Shown piece after piece: positions 41,998-51,028 of a stretch of 64,000 bases of DNA. This stretch comes from Amycolatopsis bullii (lineage in GTDB: Bacteria > Actinomycetota > Actinomycetes > Mycobacteriales > Pseudonocardiaceae). Where the stretch lies: positions 33,232 through 97,231 of the forward strand of contig NZ_BNAW01000030.1 in the NCBI RefSeq assembly GCF_014654205.1. The letters run 5' to 3'. The notes under the pieces are model-generated. The model saw nothing but the letters and a program-made list of their open reading frames with translations, did not search any database and was not told the DNA's origin. Numbering within the stretch: position 1 is the stretch's first letter; each line of letters opens with the position of its first letter. The position numbers and the translations under genes were made by a program.

Positions 41998-44040
41998 GTG
42001 ACCAGCACGATGGATCTGCCCACCCAGCGCGACACCGACAGCCTCACGACCACACCGGACACCGACATCCCACCGTCCGACCTGGACCGTGCCGCCCCCG
42101 CCGACGCCGCCCCCGACGGCGACACGTCCTCGTCCGACGGCGAGGACACCGCGCTCGACGAGCTGTCCGACGAGGACCGCGCGGCGCTGCACGCGACGTG
42201 GGATGCCGAGATCGACACCATCGTCCGGGCCGACCCGCACACCGTGCTGCTCGCGCAGAACGTGCGGGCCACCGACGCTGAGGCCGACGAGGACACCACA
42301 GCGAACTTCAAGACCCACGGCGTCAAGACCGCGGTCAACGGCTACCGCGACTACGACACCGGCGCCATCGTGGTCACCGAAGGCCAGCGCCGCGTCCTCA
42401 ACGCCCGCGAAGCCGGCTGCACGGTGCCGGTCTGGATGAAGACCCCGCCGCCGGCCGACGAGCGCAAGGCCACTATCGAGCGGATCGTCAACCAGTTCAT
42501 CGAGAACGAACCCGCCCTGCGCAGGTCCCTGACCCTGGCCGACACCGCTCGCGCGCTGCAGCAGCTCGCCGCGTTCAACCTCAAGCCCGCCGGGATCGCC
42601 CGCAAGCTCGCGCTGGGCAGGAAGGGCAAAACCTACGTCGAGAACGTCCTGCGAGCCGGGCAGAGCGAGCTGGCGCTCAAGGCCAGCGAACGCTACGACC
42701 TGGATCTGCTGCAGGCCGCGGTCATCGCTGAATTCGACGAAGCCGGCGACACCGACACCGCCAAGGAACTCATCCTCACCGCGCGTACGGCGCCGAACAA
42801 CTTCGCCCAACTCGCCGAGCGCAAGCGCACCGAACGCGCCGACCAGCAGCGGCTCGCAGCCCTGACCGAGGACCTCACCGAGGAACTGACCGCCGCGGAC
42901 GTCACGATCTTCGACACGAGCCTGGCCGGGCACCATGGGGACGCGCGCTCGCTGGACCGGCTGCGCCCCACCCCAGAACACGAGCCACACACCGAGCTGA
43001 CCGCCGAGGACCACGCGTCCTGCCCGGGGCACGGCGCCTGGATCGAGACCGACCACCACGACGAGCAGGGCAACCAGATCCCGGTGGCCGTCTACGGCTG
43101 CGCCGACTTCCTCGCCCACGGTCACGCCCTCAGCTACGCCCCAGCCAGCCGCGCGGACTTCACCCCCGCGCCCACCAGCACCGGCATACCCAACGACCAC
43201 GAGTCCTCCGACGACGAGGACGCGGCCGAGCAGGCCGATGAGGTCGCGGCCGCGCGCGCCGCCCACGCCGCCGCCGAACTCGACCGCCGGAAGGCGGCGA
43301 TCATCCGCAAGTGGGTGATCCAGAACAACAAGGACTGGGACGCCTCCGCAGCCCCGCGCCGGGAATGGCTGGCCGACCTGGTGCAGCGCAAGACCGCACC
43401 GCAGGGCGCACAGATGTTCCTCGCCCTGCAGAAGGCCCACGGCGGCTACGCGCTGCGGCGCGCGTTCGAGCGCAACCACCCGCTGGCCATGAAGCTGATC
43501 GGCCTGCAGGTGGGGGCCACGCTCGCTGACCTGACCGCCAAGGTCGCCAAGGCCCCGACCGCGGGGAAAGCCACCCTCTACGACCTGTTCCTCACCCTCT
43601 GCGCGATCGAGGCGGACCTCTCCCGCAACACCTGGCGCAACCCGTGGGGCTCCGCGCGGGAGTACATGGCCGCGATCATCGGCTGGGGCTACCCGGCCTC
43701 CGACGTCGAGCGGAAGGTCGTCGACCCCGAAACCGAGCAAGAGGTCATCGCCGCGCAGCTCGGCGACCTCCCCACCGACCCCACCAGCGACGGCGGCACC
43801 ACCGCCGAGGGTGACGAGGCCGACGGAGCCGAGGCCCCGGACGACGCCGACCACGCCGAAGTCGAAGACCCCGCCGACGACCCCACCGCCGTGGTCGACG
43901 ACGTCGACAGCGCGGGCGCAGACGACCAGAACGACACGGAGACCGACCACGCCGATGGCGACGCCGCGGACGGCACCGGTCCGGAGCCGGTCAAGCAGGA
44001 CACCAACGTCGAGGCGGAGCTGACAGGCCCCGCGATCTAG
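41998..44040 (+). CDS. ParB/RepB-like nuclease-domain protein, 680 aa
   Basis: Residues about 80-170 match the ParB N-terminal domain: VLLAQNVRATDAEADEDTTA replaces the usual opening, then FKTHGVKTAVNGYRDYDTGA and IVVTEGQRRVLNAREAGCTV (E-G-x-R-R). Residues 175-235 are the KorB-like HTH (SLTLADTARALQQLAAFNLK, PAGIARKLALGRKGKTYVEN). The C-terminal 400 residues hold a zinc-like ASCPGHGAWIE ... VYGCADF patch and a helical region (RKAAIIRKWVIQNNKDWDAS) and end in an acidic tail. ParB proteins bind centromere-like parS sites and use CTP; no ParA is seen next to it, so it could instead be a regulator. GTG 41998 has GAAGGAG at 41983-41989. Confidence 0.75.
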   Translation: MTSTMDLPTQRDTDSLTTTPDTDIPPSDLDRAAPADAAPDGDTSSSDGEDTALDELSDEDRAALHATWDAEIDTIVRADPHTVLLAQNVRATDAEADEDTTANFKTHGVKTAVNGYRDYDTGAIVVTEGQRRVLNAREAGCTVPVWMKTPPPADERKATIERIVNQFIENEPALRRSLTLADTARALQQLAAFNLKPAGIARKLALGRKGKTYVENVLRAGQSELALKASERYDLDLLQAAVIAEFDEAGDTDTAKELILTARTAPNNFAQLAERKRTERADQQRLAALTEDLTEELTAADVTIFDTSLAGHHGDARSLDRLRPTPEHEPHTELTAEDHASCPGHGAWIETDHHDEQGNQIPVAVYGCADFLAHGHALSYAPASRADFTPAPTSTGIPNDHESSDDEDAAEQADEVAAARAAHAAAELDRRKAAIIRKWVIQNNKDWDASAAPRREWLADLVQRKTAPQGAQMFLALQKAHGGYALRRAFERNHPLAMKLIGLQVGATLADLTAKVAKAPTAGKATLYDLFLTLCAIEADLSRNTWRNPWGSAREYMAAIIGWGYPASDVERKVVDPETEQEVIAAQLGDLPTDPTSDGGTTAEGDEADGAEAPDDADHAEVEDPADDPTAVVDDVDSAGADDQNDTETDHADGDAADGTGPEPVKQDTNVEAELTGPAI

Positions 44041-44072
44041 CCCAGACAGTCGGCCGCACCCGGTTCCTCCCC

Positions 44073-44165
44073 TGGGGCGGGCCCGCGCGCTGCGCTGCCG
44101 GGCCCGCCCCAGCTTCCTGCCACTTCCCGTCGTCCTCGCCTCCCGCCGGGCTCGCCGCGAGCCCG
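44073..44165 (+). terminator. two hairpins between the ParB-like and PP2C-like genes
   Basis: A perfect 13-bp stem (44073-44085 with 44099-44111, 13-base loop) follows the ParB-like stop by 32 bases. A second 8-bp stem with three-base loop lies at 44147-44165, just before the next ribosome site. The first resembles a terminator without a T-run; the second may be part of the leader of the next gene. Confidence 0.5.
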
Positions 44166-44187
44166 CGCGTGAACGGAGTTCACTTCG

Positions 44188-45144
44188 ATGCATCCGCACC
44201 TTCCGCCGGTCCTCGACACCATCCACCGCACCAGCACCTACGCCGCCGGACACCACCCCGTCTGGCCCTACGCCCCGCTGCCGCCCGGCCCGTGCTGGAC
44301 TCACGTCACCTGCCGATGTGGTTGGGCTGAAATCGCCGAATCCCACCGTGACGCTCGCGCCCTGGCCCGCCACCACCGCCGCTACGCCGCCGACCACCCC
44401 ACCTACCTGCCCGGAACGGCGCTACGCATCGGCGGCCGCACCCACCAGGCCGACGCCACCGGCACCCACGTCCCCCTCGTCGGCGCCCGCCACGGCTGGG
44501 CCCTGGCCGACGGCATCGGCGACTCCCCGCTCGCCGTGCACGCCGCCGGTAGCGCGGCCGACACCGCCGCCTACGTCGCCGCCGACCGCGGCGCCGTCGC
44601 CGGGCTGCTCGCCGCCACCGGCACCCTCGCCGCCATCCACGACGGCGACACCGTCATGGTCGTCGCCGCCCCGCGCCCGCGCGAGCACGGGGGCGGGTGG
44701 GACATCGCGTGGGTCGGGGACTGCCGCGCCTACGAATACGACCCCGACTCCGGCGTCCTCACCCCGCTGACCGTCGACCACACCGAAGGACAGCATCTGC
44801 GCGACAGCCTCGCCGAGCACTACTGCGACCGGCCGCAGGACCTCGAGGAGCTGGCCGCCCGGCGGGACAACGTCGTGACCAGCTCCGTGGCCACCGCCGA
44901 GCACGACTCGCTCGGCCACGTCACCACGAACGGGCCGCGCCACCGGTTGGTCCTCACCAGCGACGGCGTCCACAAACCCGTCCCGCACGCCTCCCTCGTC
45001 CGCGCGTGCCGCACGTTCAGCGGCCCAGCTGCGTGCGCGAACAGGCTGACACTCGCCACCCGGTACTTCGGCGGCACTGACAACGCCGCAGTCATGGTCA
45101 TCGACCCCGTCCCAGCCCCGGTCTCGGCCGAGCCGGTGCCATGA
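44188..45144 (+). CDS. PP2C-like phosphatase-fold protein, 318 aa
   Basis: After a 75-residue N-terminal region with a Cys pair (VTCRCGWAE) and many His, the chain carries the PP2C motif series: GWALADGIGDSPLAVHAAGS (motif with D-G-I-G), IAWVGDCRAYEYDPDSGVLT (G-D-x-R-A-Y), LVLTSDGVHKPV (L-x-S-D-G) and FGGTDNAAVMVID (D-N). The metal-binding Asp residues are kept. PP2C phosphatases remove phosphate from Ser/Thr in a Mn/Mg-dependent way. ATG 44188 has GGAG at 44174-44177. It overlaps the Prim-Pol gene by four bases, so a link to replication control is suggested by position. Confidence 0.75.
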   Translation: MHPHLPPVLDTIHRTSTYAAGHHPVWPYAPLPPGPCWTHVTCRCGWAEIAESHRDARALARHHRRYAADHPTYLPGTALRIGGRTHQADATGTHVPLVGARHGWALADGIGDSPLAVHAAGSAADTAAYVAADRGAVAGLLAATGTLAAIHDGDTVMVVAAPRPREHGGGWDIAWVGDCRAYEYDPDSGVLTPLTVDHTEGQHLRDSLAEHYCDRPQDLEELAARRDNVVTSSVATAEHDSLGHVTTNGPRHRLVLTSDGVHKPVPHASLVRACRTFSGPAACANRLTLATRYFGGTDNAAVMVIDPVPAPVSAEPVP

Positions 45145-46127
45145 CCACCACGACTACGCCGACGCCGGCGCTCGTCCCCGCCACCAACAGCCTGCTGGCA
45201 GCCGCGTTGGGCGCCGCCGGGCGCGGATGGCCGGTGTTCCCGCTCGCCCCGCGCAGCAAGCGGCCCGCCATTCCCGACTGGCAACAGCGAGCCACCTGCG
45301 ATCCCGACCGCATCCGCCGCTGGTGGCGCCGCCACCCGAGGCACAACGTCGGCATCGCCTGCGGACCCGCGGGTCTGCTCGTGCTCGACCTCGACGCCGC
45401 CCACGGACCCATCCCCATCCACTGGTCCCGCCGCGGCATCACCCACGGCCGCGACGTCCTCGCCCTGCTCGCCCAGCAGACCGGCGAACCCGACCCGGTG
45501 AACACGTTCACCGTCGCGACCCCCCGCGGCGGCGAACACCGGTACTTTTCCCGGCCGTCCGGGTCGCGGCTGCGCAGCACCGTCGGCGCCCGCGGCCGCG
45601 GGCTCGGCTGGCACGTCGACACCCGCGGACCCGGCGCGCTCATCACCGCCCCAGGATCCGTCGCCGCCGTCCACGGCGTGCCGGTGCCCTACGCCGTCAC
45701 CTGGGGTCTTCCGGTCGCTGTCCTGCCTAGTTGGCTCGTCACCGCCCTCACCCCACCACCTGCACCGCTACCGGCCGCCCATCAGCTACCACCGCCGCTT
45801 CCGGCGACCAGCCGCCGCGTCAGCGCCTACGTCCAGGCCGCCGTCACCGCGGAGTGCCGCAACGTCGCCACCGCCACCGAAGGCCACCGCCACATCACCG
45901 TCTACGCCGCCGCCGCGGCCCTCGGCGAACTGCACGGCAACGGCTGGATCAGCGCCGCCGCGATCACCCACCACCTCACCAACGCCGCCCGCCACCACCT
46001 CGGCGTCGCCGACTTCGACACCCCCGAACTGGCCACCACCATCCGCGACGGCATCGCCGCAGGCCGCGAACACCCCCGCATCCTCACCGACCGCCCGGCA
46101 CCCCGACCACGACTCACCATCCGCTGA
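45141..46127 (+). CDS. bifunctional DNA primase/polymerase (Prim-Pol) protein, 328 aa
   Basis: Residues 15-200 form an archaeo-eukaryotic-primase-like Prim-Pol domain: GWPVFPLAPRSKRPAIPDWQ, IRRWWRRHPRHNVGIACGPA, and the catalytic LLVLDLDAAHG, then TPRGGEHRYFSRP with the His and HVDTRGPGALITAPGSVAAV. These are the active-site Asp and His of plasmid Prim-Pol enzymes, which make primers and DNA for element replication. No helicase domain is fused; the C-terminal 120 residues are a helical PriCT-like region (YAAAAALGELHGNGWISAAA). Start by ATGA overlap with the phosphatase. It is a likely replication initiator component of this element. Confidence 0.85.
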   Translation: MTTTTTPTPALVPATNSLLAAALGAAGRGWPVFPLAPRSKRPAIPDWQQRATCDPDRIRRWWRRHPRHNVGIACGPAGLLVLDLDAAHGPIPIHWSRRGITHGRDVLALLAQQTGEPDPVNTFTVATPRGGEHRYFSRPSGSRLRSTVGARGRGLGWHVDTRGPGALITAPGSVAAVHGVPVPYAVTWGLPVAVLPSWLVTALTPPPAPLPAAHQLPPPLPATSRRVSAYVQAAVTAECRNVATATEGHRHITVYAAAAALGELHGNGWISAAAITHHLTNAARHHLGVADFDTPELATTIRDGIAAGREHPRILTDRPAPRPRLTIR

Positions 46128-46141
46128 GAAGGAGACCCGCC

Positions 46142-46858
46142 ATGCCCGAAACCGCGCCATCAGATCCCGCCGCCCCCGGCACACCGGAGCTGGTCTGGCT
46201 CTGGCAGCGGCAACCGGACAGCACCGACCTGGAAAAGGCCCTCATCCCCGCCCACCTGATCCCCGCGGGCTGGCTGCCCATGCTTCAGCACCGCTACACC
46301 GAAGGCGACCGCGTCGACTTCACCTGGGACGGGGTGCAACAGCCGGGCACGGTCGTGCAAGACCAGGGCATGTGCGTAGCCATCGCCGGCGAGCGCCCCG
46401 GCTCAGGGTTCACCATCCACAAGACCGACGTCCGCCCGCACGACGCCGAACCCGCCGCACCGGCCGACCCGGTCATCGTCTCGGCGATCGAGCCCCATCC
46501 CGACCCCGTCATCCGCCGGGAAGGCCACACCGCGACCGCGTACTGGAACCTCGGCCGGTCGGCCGGTGACGGCTGGCTGCCCTGGGCGCGCCTGCACATC
46601 GCCTTCCAGCCCGACATCGGGTTCGTCGCCACGCTGTCCAGCGTCGAAGAACGCGAGCACGCCGGCGAGCACCGCGAGCGCCAGCGGCCTCTCGACCCGG
46701 TCGTGGTCCATCACCACCCGGCGCGCCGTCCCAGCCACCACGCCGTCCGCACCTGCCTGCGCGACGCCATCGACATCGTGATTTCCCAGGCCCGGCAACG
46801 GCAACCGGTGGTCTGCGCCCACTTCGCGCCGATCCTGGACGCCCCGCACGAGAAGTAG
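46142..46858 (+). CDS. hypothetical protein, 238 aa
   Basis: ATG 46142 has GAGAAGGAGA 8-17 bases upstream, 15 bases after the Prim-Pol stop, so the pair is probably an operon. The N-terminal 110 residues include LVWLWQRQPDSTDLEKALIP and a small barrel-like stretch (GDRVDFTWDGVQQPGTVVQD). The C-terminal half has paired strands (LHIAFQPDIGFVATLSSVEE) and a His-rich turn (VVVHHHPARRPSHHAVRTCL). I recognise no family. It is probably a cytoplasmic accessory replication or regulatory protein, judged only from its position. Confidence 0.65.
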   Translation: MPETAPSDPAAPGTPELVWLWQRQPDSTDLEKALIPAHLIPAGWLPMLQHRYTEGDRVDFTWDGVQQPGTVVQDQGMCVAIAGERPGSGFTIHKTDVRPHDAEPAAPADPVIVSAIEPHPDPVIRREGHTATAYWNLGRSAGDGWLPWARLHIAFQPDIGFVATLSSVEEREHAGEHRERQRPLDPVVVHHHPARRPSHHAVRTCLRDAIDIVISQARQRQPVVCAHFAPILDAPHEK

Positions 46859-47049
46859 CCAGCTGCCGACCTCGCCGGGACGCCGCGCGGCGCGCCCGGT
46901 CACCAGAAAAGCACGGAGCGGCCCGGACCTCGCCACGGAACCCGACCTCCCGTCTGGCGGTCGTCGGCCCGGGCCGCGCCGTGCATGCGAGGCCCCGTTC
47001 ACCACCGGCGGCCCCGCCCGCAGATGACCGACCGTTCACGGAGGTGCAC

Positions 47050-47655
47050 ATGACGGAACCGACGATCCACGTTCCCGAGGGATACCGTCAAACCCACCTG
47101 CGCGGGCTGTGGGCCCTCATCGGCTGCCGCGACTGCGGCGGCGACGGCGAATTCCTGGTAAGCGACCGCGACTACCCCATCGAGCCGTCGGATGGCGACG
47201 AGCCCGAACTGTGGTACCCGCAGCCCTGCGCCTGTCTCTGGGCACCTCCGCCGCACGAGCTACGCGCGTTCGACGCCGCGCAGACCCGCCTGTGGCGTCA
47301 CCGGGAACGGATGCGCGCGGTGCTCGAGGAAATCGGCCCGCGCCAGGTCGGCGGCACCTACTGGGACGGGTACTGGCATCGCCGGTACCGCGTCGAGACC
47401 GTCGCCATCCGGTTCCGCGACGGCGACCTGACCGAACCGGATTGGTCGATCACGATCCGCTGGGACAGCTCGCAGCGCACCACCTACCGCACACCGTGGA
47501 ACCCCCGCTACGACACCAAAACCCCACCAGCGGCATCGCCCGGTGCGGCTCCCGCACCGCCGGAACTGCGCTACCCCGCCGCGGTCTCCTGCCGCCGGTG
47601 CCGTTCCCGGTTCCCGCTCGTCCGCGCCATCCATCACGCGTTCTGCGCCCGCTGA
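47050..47655 (+). CDS. hypothetical zinc-site-bearing protein, 201 aa
   Basis: GGAGGTG at 47039-47045 supports ATG 47050. The N-terminal third has CRDCGG and CACLW, a split Cys4-type site; the C-terminal tail has CRRCRSRFPLVRAIHHAFCA, a second Cys/His set resembling a short zinc finger. Between them lies a mixed fold rich in Trp and Tyr (GGTYWDGYWHRRYRVETVAI, WSITIRWDSSQRTTYRTPWN). No family is recognised. Two metal sites at the ends of a small protein point to nucleic-acid or protein binding. It lies in the core gene row and is followed after 11 bases by the next gene. Confidence 0.65.
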   Translation: MTEPTIHVPEGYRQTHLRGLWALIGCRDCGGDGEFLVSDRDYPIEPSDGDEPELWYPQPCACLWAPPPHELRAFDAAQTRLWRHRERMRAVLEEIGPRQVGGTYWDGYWHRRYRVETVAIRFRDGDLTEPDWSITIRWDSSQRTTYRTPWNPRYDTKTPPAASPGAAPAPPELRYPAAVSCRRCRSRFPLVRAIHHAFCAR

Positions 47656-47666
47656 AGGGAATCCCG

Positions 47667-48428
47667 ATGTCCGCACCTTCTCTGCCCGGCGTTCTCGGTC
47701 GCGCCGCCGGGCCCGCTTCCTCTCGCCGGCCCGCGGGCGCTACAGCTGAGGGCGGGCTCGGTGTCCTGCGCCGCCGCAACGAACCGGTCCGCTGGCACGG
47801 ACGCGACGAGACCGCCCGCGAGTACGTCCACCCGGTCCGCACCGTCATCGACGTGCCGAACCGCCCCTGGCCGATCGGACGACCGGAGGACTGTGACGAC
47901 CAGCCCTACTTCCCGGCGCAACTGGGCGAGCCGACGTTCGCGGCCGACGGTGGAGACGGCCGCCGCTACTACACCGTGACGCCGCGGTTTCGTCGTGTCG
48001 TCACCGAGTGGATCGCCATCACCGTCGAAGCCACTTCAGACCATCTGCGCTTCCGATGGGACGGCGACGACCTGATCGTCACCGACGACGACGCACTCCA
48101 CGACGACACCGATCCGACAAGCGGTCCCGCCGTCGAGCGCCTCCGGCCCGACGCCGGCGGCCGGTACGCCTTCCCGACCTGGGAGTGGCACGTCCCCGAC
48201 GTTGACCTCGATTCCCTCGACGAGGACACCTACGCGGCGTTGGCCCTCCTGACACACGACGATCCGCAGCCAGTCGACACCCTGATCCGCTACGTGACCG
48301 AGAACGCCCACCCCGCACCGACTCCGCAGACGCTCCGGGACATCCGCATCCAGCACCGGACACTCGCGAGTTCGACCACAGCACCCGCCGACGCCACCGA
48401 GTCCGAGGGAGAGACCGACGATGAGTAG
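47667..48428 (+). CDS. hypothetical protein, 253 aa
   Basis: GAAGGGA at 47654-47660 fits ATG 47667. The N-terminal 70 residues are basic and low-complexity; the central part (RYYTVTPRFRRVVTEWIAIT, then VEATSDHLRFRWDGDDLIVT) looks like a beta-sandwich; the rest is acidic. No family is recognised. Its stop overlaps the ATG of the 79-aa gene (ATGAGTAG at 48421-48428). Function unknown; it is part of a run of core genes between the Prim-Pol and DUF4192 genes. Confidence 0.65.
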   Translation: MSAPSLPGVLGRAAGPASSRRPAGATAEGGLGVLRRRNEPVRWHGRDETAREYVHPVRTVIDVPNRPWPIGRPEDCDDQPYFPAQLGEPTFAADGGDGRRYYTVTPRFRRVVTEWIAITVEATSDHLRFRWDGDDLIVTDDDALHDDTDPTSGPAVERLRPDAGGRYAFPTWEWHVPDVDLDSLDEDTYAALALLTHDDPQPVDTLIRYVTENAHPAPTPQTLRDIRIQHRTLASSTTAPADATESEGETDDE

Positions 48429-48660
48429 CGACTACGCCGGTATCCCCGCCGGATGCGACGTCACGCTGGCACGCCCCGGCGACGAAGCCGGCGTCCAGCT
48501 GTGCGCCGACGGCGACTTCGCCCTCGTCCTGACCGATGACCGCAACATCACGGTGGTCACCGTCGAGGGCACCCGGGCCGAACTGCTCGACTTCGTGCGC
48601 CGGACCCAACAGGCGCTGGAAGAAGAGGGGGACCGCACCTCCCCGCCGCCCGCCGACTGA
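48421..48660 (+). CDS. small protein, 79 aa
   Basis: Starts by overlap with the previous stop. The product (CDVTLARPGDEAGVQLCADG, FALVLTDDRNITVVTVEGTR, AELLDFVRRTQQALEE) looks like a compact beta-sheet with a C-terminal helix, a stable-looking small domain. No family recognised. Translational coupling suggests it acts with the 253-aa protein. Confidence 0.65.
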   Translation: MSSDYAGIPAGCDVTLARPGDEAGVQLCADGDFALVLTDDRNITVVTVEGTRAELLDFVRRTQQALEEEGDRTSPPPAD

Positions 48661-48724
48661 CCGTAGCCGCGATCAGGCACGCCGGCCGGTGCGGACGACC
48701 GCCGCCAGCACAGCACACCCGGAC

Positions 48725-48776
48725 CCTCGGGCGCCGGCTCCCGCGCCACGCCCCGCACGGTGCCAGGCGCCCGAGG
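48725..48776 (+). terminator. large-loop hairpin after the 79-aa gene
   Basis: A perfect 11-bp stem pairs 48725-48735 with 48766-48776, and a further three pairs form inside past one bulged base. It lies 65 bases after the preceding stop and 55 bases before the next start, so either a terminator or a leader element. Confidence 0.45.
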
Positions 48777-48830
48777 ATCCCCGGTGTGCTCCGGGAGGTC
48801 GGGTTCACCCACCCGACCCGGAGGCACGCC

Positions 48831-49247
48831 ATGACCGCAACCACCGCCCAGAGCGCACCGTACAACGACACCGGATCCGCCTACGCCCGGGCCTGCCGGT
48901 TGATCGAAACCGAACTCGGTGGCCGCCGACTCGCGCCGGAACCTCGAACCTGGCTCGACGACCTCGCCCGCATCCGGCGGCACAAGACCGCGTTCATCAC
49001 CGCAGTCTGGAACACCTGCTTCCCCTCCAGTCTCGTGGAAGCCTGCCGGGTCGTCGAAAACGTCTACCCCTACCTCGACCCCGACGGCCTCTGCACCGAC
49101 GCCGCGCTCACCGCCGCCTGGAACATCCTCGAACCCGACGCAGGCACGTGGCCTGAGCAGCTGCAGGACGAGCGGCGCCGCTTCACCGACAACTGCGTGA
49201 CCCGCGCGCTCGCCGAGGCGAACACGGCGGTGGCCGACCATGCCTGA
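48831..49247 (+). CDS. hypothetical protein, 138 aa
   Basis: GGAGG at 48820-48824 supports ATG 48831 rather than the earlier frame opening. The product is helical and Trp/Cys-containing (AYARACRLIETELGGRR, KTAFITAVWNTCFPSSLVEA, DAALTAAWNILEPDAGTWPE). No signal or membrane segment and no recognised family. It overlaps the next gene by eight bases. Part of the core gene row before the DUF4192 pair. Confidence 0.65.
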   Translation: MTATTAQSAPYNDTGSAYARACRLIETELGGRRLAPEPRTWLDDLARIRRHKTAFITAVWNTCFPSSLVEACRVVENVYPYLDPDGLCTDAALTAAWNILEPDAGTWPEQLQDERRRFTDNCVTRALAEANTAVADHA

Positions 49248-49677
49248 GGACCGGTTGTGGCTCACCGCCTACGACTGGAGCCGCTCCTACCTGCTGCCCG
49301 AGTCGGTCGCCTGCAACATCCCCCACCGCGGCAGCCTCGGCGACTACGGCGCCTGGAACCTCGCGCGCGGCGTCCTCGTCGAACTGTGCCGCGCGCTGCC
49401 CGCGACACCGGTCTCGCTGCTCTACGACGAGCCCGCACAGCGCCGCAACCGCCTGCGCGTCGCGATCCGGATCACCGCGCACGCCCGCCGTGCCGACGGG
49501 CAGGACGTGCGCGTGATCTACCGCAGCGAACGCACCGACGCCGAACCCTGGCTGGAGTTCTGGAGCGTCGCGGTCAACGGATTCATTCCCGCCTCCGGCC
49601 GGGACGTCCGACGGCCCTCACCGCCGTGGATCGCCCACACCGCCGCGCACACGCTGCGCGCCGAACTCGGCCGGTGA
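49240..49677 (+). CDS. hypothetical protein, 145 aa
   Basis: The ATG overlaps the previous stop by eight bases. The sequence (EDRLWLTAYDWSRSYLLPES, then GAWNLARGVLVELCRALPAT) suggests an alpha/beta fold with several Trp residues; strands LRVAIRITAHARRADGQDVR and WLEFWSVAVNGFIPA follow. No family is recognised. Coupled translation with the 138-aa protein suggests that they form a complex or act in sequence. Confidence 0.65.
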   Translation: MPEDRLWLTAYDWSRSYLLPESVACNIPHRGSLGDYGAWNLARGVLVELCRALPATPVSLLYDEPAQRRNRLRVAIRITAHARRADGQDVRVIYRSERTDAEPWLEFWSVAVNGFIPASGRDVRRPSPPWIAHTAAHTLRAELGR

Positions 49678-49856
49678 CCTCCGGCTCCAGTCGCCCACGC
49701 CCTTGTTCGTTGCCGGAACGGGCGCTCGTGCGGCGACAGCCGCCGTCGATTCCCCGGCGACGTCGCCGACCCACCAGTGGCCGGTCGGGCCCCCGGGCAG
49801 CCGCCACGTCCTTCCCATCGGCACCATTCGTCCACTGTAGTCAGCGAGGTTCCCTG

Positions 49857-50891
49857 ATGCCCGAACCGATTTCCTTGACCGACGAGGGTCTCTTGGCCGC
49901 CATCCCCGCCTTGATCGGGTTCGTCCCCACCGACTCCCTCGTGATCGTCGCCGCAGTCGTGCATGCCGACGGCACCGTCCGCTTGGGCCGAATCACCCGA
50001 TTCGACCTCGACCTGGCCATGCGGCTGCCCCGCGTGATCGTCGCGGACCTCAACCGCGCGCTGGGCGACCAGCCGGTCCAGCGCCTCATCGGCGCCGTCG
50101 TCCACGACAACACCATTGACACCAACGATCTGCCCTACCGGGCTCAGTTGCACGAACTCACCCACCGGCTGCGCGAGGCCGGATTCGTCAACATCGAACT
50201 CCTGCACGTGCCGGCCTTCACCGCCGGCGCTCCCTGGTCCTGCTACGACGTCGCCGACCACACCGGCACCCTGCCCGACCCCGCCATCTCCCCGGCCACC
50301 ACCAATCGCGTACTCCACGGCAACCGCGTCTACAGCAACCGCGACGCCTTCCTCACCCAATTCGTTCCCGCGACCGCCGACATTCGCGACAGCATTGCAA
50401 GCCTGGCCGACCCGATCGCCGAGGACGTCCAAGCCGAAGAACTCGCCGGTGACTTCCCCCAGCTGCGCCGACGCCTGCAGCAGATCGACGATGCGGTCAC
50501 CGCCGCCACCCACGGCCAGCTCCCCACCGACCAGCACGAGATCGCCGAACTGATCGCTGCCCTGTCTAGCTTTCTCCTCCGCGACATCCACCTCATCCAG
50601 GACACCGAACAGCGATGCGGGGCTGCCCAGGCGCTATGGCTGCACCTGTGGCGACACGCCTCCGACCGATACGCACCCACGATGACCGCGCTGACCGCCG
50701 TCACCGCACTCCTGCGCAAGGACAGCAGCGTCGCCGGGCTCATCATCCAGCGCGGTCCGCACCCCACGAAGCTCACCCGGCTGGTCCACCACTGGATGCG
50801 CGAGAGCGTCGACTTCGCCACTCTGCACACCCACATCGCAGACGTCGCACAGCAGTTGCGAGCAACTCTGACTACCTCCACCGATAGCTGA
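49857..50891 (+). CDS. DUF4192-family protein, 344 aa
   Basis: GAGG at 49846-49849 precedes ATG 49857. The start of the domain is typical: ISLTDEGLLAAIPALIGFVP, then TDSLVIVAAVVHADGTVRLG (family: L-x-A-x-P-x-L-x-G-F-x-P-x-x-S-L-V). Later segments include PYRAQLHELTHRLREAGFVN, IELLHVPAF, SWSCYD-type WSCYDVADHTG, and the helical C-terminal half (LLRDIHLIQDTEQRCGAAQA, LWLHLWRHASDRY). DUF4192 proteins are widespread in actinomycetes and of unknown function. A paralogue follows directly and a decayed one lies at 13172. Confidence 0.8.
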   Translation: MPEPISLTDEGLLAAIPALIGFVPTDSLVIVAAVVHADGTVRLGRITRFDLDLAMRLPRVIVADLNRALGDQPVQRLIGAVVHDNTIDTNDLPYRAQLHELTHRLREAGFVNIELLHVPAFTAGAPWSCYDVADHTGTLPDPAISPATTNRVLHGNRVYSNRDAFLTQFVPATADIRDSIASLADPIAEDVQAEELAGDFPQLRRRLQQIDDAVTAATHGQLPTDQHEIAELIAALSSFLLRDIHLIQDTEQRCGAAQALWLHLWRHASDRYAPTMTALTAVTALLRKDSSVAGLIIQRGPHPTKLTRLVHHWMRESVDFATLHTHIADVAQQLRATLTTSTDS

Positions 50892-51028
50892 CAACTGTTT
50901 TCACCGCCGACGGGTTCATCCCAGCCTCCCGCCACACGGACCCTGCACGCCGAACTCTGCCGCCGCTCTCCCCAGCCCAGTCCTCACCGACAGTCCGTGC
51001 TCGCTCTTCTCCGAAAGGACGATCGTCG

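Noticed and set aside
41911..44397. 828-aa open frame opposite the ParB-like gene
   Set aside because: Gly/Val/Arg-rich shadow of a high-GC gene with no ribosome site; the ParB-like motifs are on the plus strand.
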